Source: Deltaproteobacteria bacterium
GTDB taxonomy: Bacteria; Desulfobacterota; Desulfobulbia; Desulfobulbales; Desulfurivibrionaceae
DNA: 64,000 nucleotides
Reading direction: 5' to 3'
Assembly (NCBI GenBank): GCA_021802645.1
Contig: JAJZRO010000003.1
Coordinates: 113,715-177,714, forward strand
Positions 62,901 to 64,000 of this stretch are shown here, piece by piece (position 1 is the first letter of the stretch; every line of letters begins with the position of its first letter). Below the pieces are notes generated by a model, which did not search any database, had not been told where the DNA came from, and saw only the letters and a list, made by a program, of their open reading frames with translations. The position numbers were made by a program, and so were the translations under genes.

Positions 62901-64000
62901 ATGGTGTCGTTGGGGGGAACGATGCATCGCGAGGAACTGCTCTGGCTCTTGGGCAGCTTGAGCGGGCTTTATCGCCAGCCGTTTGATGCGGCCCTGGTGG
63001 CGCAGGCCTTTCCGCCGCCACACGACCGGGCGGTTTTTCATGAGGCGGCGCGTTCCCTGGGGTTCAAAACCGGTAGCCGTGCCGTCGCCGGGCTTGAATG
63101 GCAGAAATTGCCGCTTCCCGCTATCGCCTTCTTGCAGCCAGAAACGCCACCCAGAGCCACATCCGCTTCGCAACCGGAAGGGGAAGGGGTGGCGGCGGAT
63201 GGTGGCCTTTCTCCCAGCGAAGCGGAGCCGCCCTCGGCCACGCCGGTCATCATCCTCAAGATAGAGGGCGAGAGATTCCTTTTCTTCCGACCCGGTTCCC
63301 AGTCCCCGGAAACCATGGCCCTTGCCGAGGCTGGCGAGCGCCTCGATGCCGAGTTCATCCTGGTCGCCAGGGAGTCTGCTACCGGAAACGAGGAGGCCAT
63401 TTCCGGTTTCCCGGCGGAGAAGAAACACTTCGGTTTTTCCTGGTTCATCCCTGAGCTTCTGAAGCACAAGAACATCTGGCGGGATGTTTTGCTCGCCAGT
63501 CTCGCTATCCAGCTGGTAGGCCTTGCCACCCCCCTCTTTACCCAGGTGATCATCGACAAGGTCATCGTCCACCAATCCCGCAGCACCCTCATTGTCCTCG
63601 GCCTGGCCCTGGTCATGTTCATGCTCTTCAACCTCACCATGACCTGGCTCAGGCAGTATCTGGTCCTCCATACCGGCAATCGCATCGATGCGGTGCTGGG
63701 CAGCAAGGTTTTCCGCCATCTCCTGCGGCTGCCGCTCCCCTACTTCGAGTACCGGCCCACCGGCACCTTGGTCGCCCGTCTGCAGGGGGTGGAGACCATC
63801 CGTCAGTTTGTCTCCAGCACCGCTGTCACCCTGCTCCTCGACCTCCCCTTCCTGCTCATCTTCCTGGCGGTGATGTTCGCCTACTCCTGGCAGCTCTCCC
63901 TCATTGCCCTCGGGTTGATGAGCCTGATCTGCCTCATCAGCTTTCTCGTGGTGCCCATGTTCCGCGAGCGGGTAAACCGGCAGTTCCTGCTCAATGCCCG
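62901..64000 (+). CDS. Type I secretion ABC transporter, HlyB family (5' part)
   Basis: The gene runs off the window end after 366 codons. Residues about 1-165 are a C39-peptidase-like domain lacking the catalytic Cys, as in HlyB (EELLWLLGSLSGLYRQPFDA, then LPLPAIAFL). A Pro/Glu-rich insert occupies about residues 80-113. WFIPELLKHKNIWRDVLLAS begins the membrane domain, with TPLFTQVIIDKV and LHTGNRIDAVLGSKVFRHLL typical of HlyB/LapB/RtxB proteins. The ATPase domain lies beyond base 64000. These transporters export large adhesins or RTX proteins in one step. ATG 62901 follows AGGGG; ATG 62922 is a possible alternative. Confidence 0.92.
   Translation, partial: MVSLGGTMHREELLWLLGSLSGLYRQPFDAALVAQAFPPPHDRAVFHEAARSLGFKTGSRAVAGLEWQKLPLPAIAFLQPETPPRATSASQPEGEGVAADGGLSPSEAEPPSATPVIILKIEGERFLFFRPGSQSPETMALAEAGERLDAEFILVARESATGNEEAISGFPAEKKHFGFSWFIPELLKHKNIWRDVLLASLAIQLVGLATPLFTQVIIDKVIVHQSRSTLIVLGLALVMFMLFNLTMTWLRQYLVLHTGNRIDAVLGSKVFRHLLRLPLPYFEYRPTGTLVARLQGVETIRQFVSSTAVTLLLDLPFLLIFLAVMFAYSWQLSLIALGLMSLICLISFLVVPMFRERVNRQFLLNA

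Overview
The window is a GC-rich, tightly packed bacterial chromosome segment. It carries one tRNA gene and no rRNA, CRISPR array, transposase or phage gene. The gene set points to a Gram-negative anaerobe: lipid A/LPS genes (waaF, gmhB, waaA, lpxK, lpxC), TatC, PilT, ComEC, NtrYX, SelB, a GEMM-type riboswitch and several CheA/NtrC-type regulators. The protein style resembles Desulfobacterota, perhaps Desulfobulbales. That placement is inferred from gene content, not from a marker-gene tree.

Layout. 1-1058 (minus): start of tsf, then rpsB with a structured leader and a terminator-like hairpin before tsf. 1187-2825 (plus): waaF-gmhB, heptose addition and heptose precursor synthesis. 2813-8045 (minus): secDF fusion, YkgJ-type cysteine-cluster protein, HD hydrolase, tatC, ftsB-like gene. 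8296-11487 (plus): REC-PAS histidine kinase, single REC protein and a membrane methyltransferase-like protein. 11625-13583: rsfS and gpmI.

13653-21608 (plus) is the most unusual region. It encodes a run of exported proteins built from one TPR module in two arrangements: two TPR-PDZ proteins and four proteins with a variable N-terminal domain and a conserved TPR tail. It also holds a decayed fifth copy of the second type and ends with a large exported coiled-coil protein. The block is visibly more AT-rich than its surroundings, and I recognise no described system in it.

21742-32791 (plus): thrC, purine nucleoside phosphorylase, MTA/SAH deaminase, cupredoxin plus four-helix membrane protein, a CheX-like protein, a 199-bp element with 17-bp inverted ends, Mrp-type ATPase, metallo-beta-lactamase-fold hydrolase, selB and hflX. 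32988-40021: DUF4390 protein, ntrY-like kinase, ntrX, an unusual ClpX-like unfoldase and hemB. 40078-48535: mogA (minus), murJ, rsmE (minus), waaA-lpxK, lpxC, proC-nadK. 48697-54822 (minus): YtxH and DUF948 envelope proteins, an NtrC-type regulator, a CheA-like kinase with its REC partner, and a PHP phosphoesterase. 54950-64000: pilT, comEC (minus), rpoD (minus), malQ, a flavin reductase, tRNA-Glu(CUC), and a GEMM-I riboswitch directly ahead of a HlyB-type secretion ABC transporter that runs off the end.

Two themes link separate parts. The first is envelope building: lipid A, Kdo and heptose addition, lipid II flipping, and Sec and Tat export. The second is probable cyclic-dinucleotide and two-component control of surface behaviour: the riboswitch and secretion transporter, PilT, the CheA-like kinase with an MshEN-like insert, and several REC proteins.
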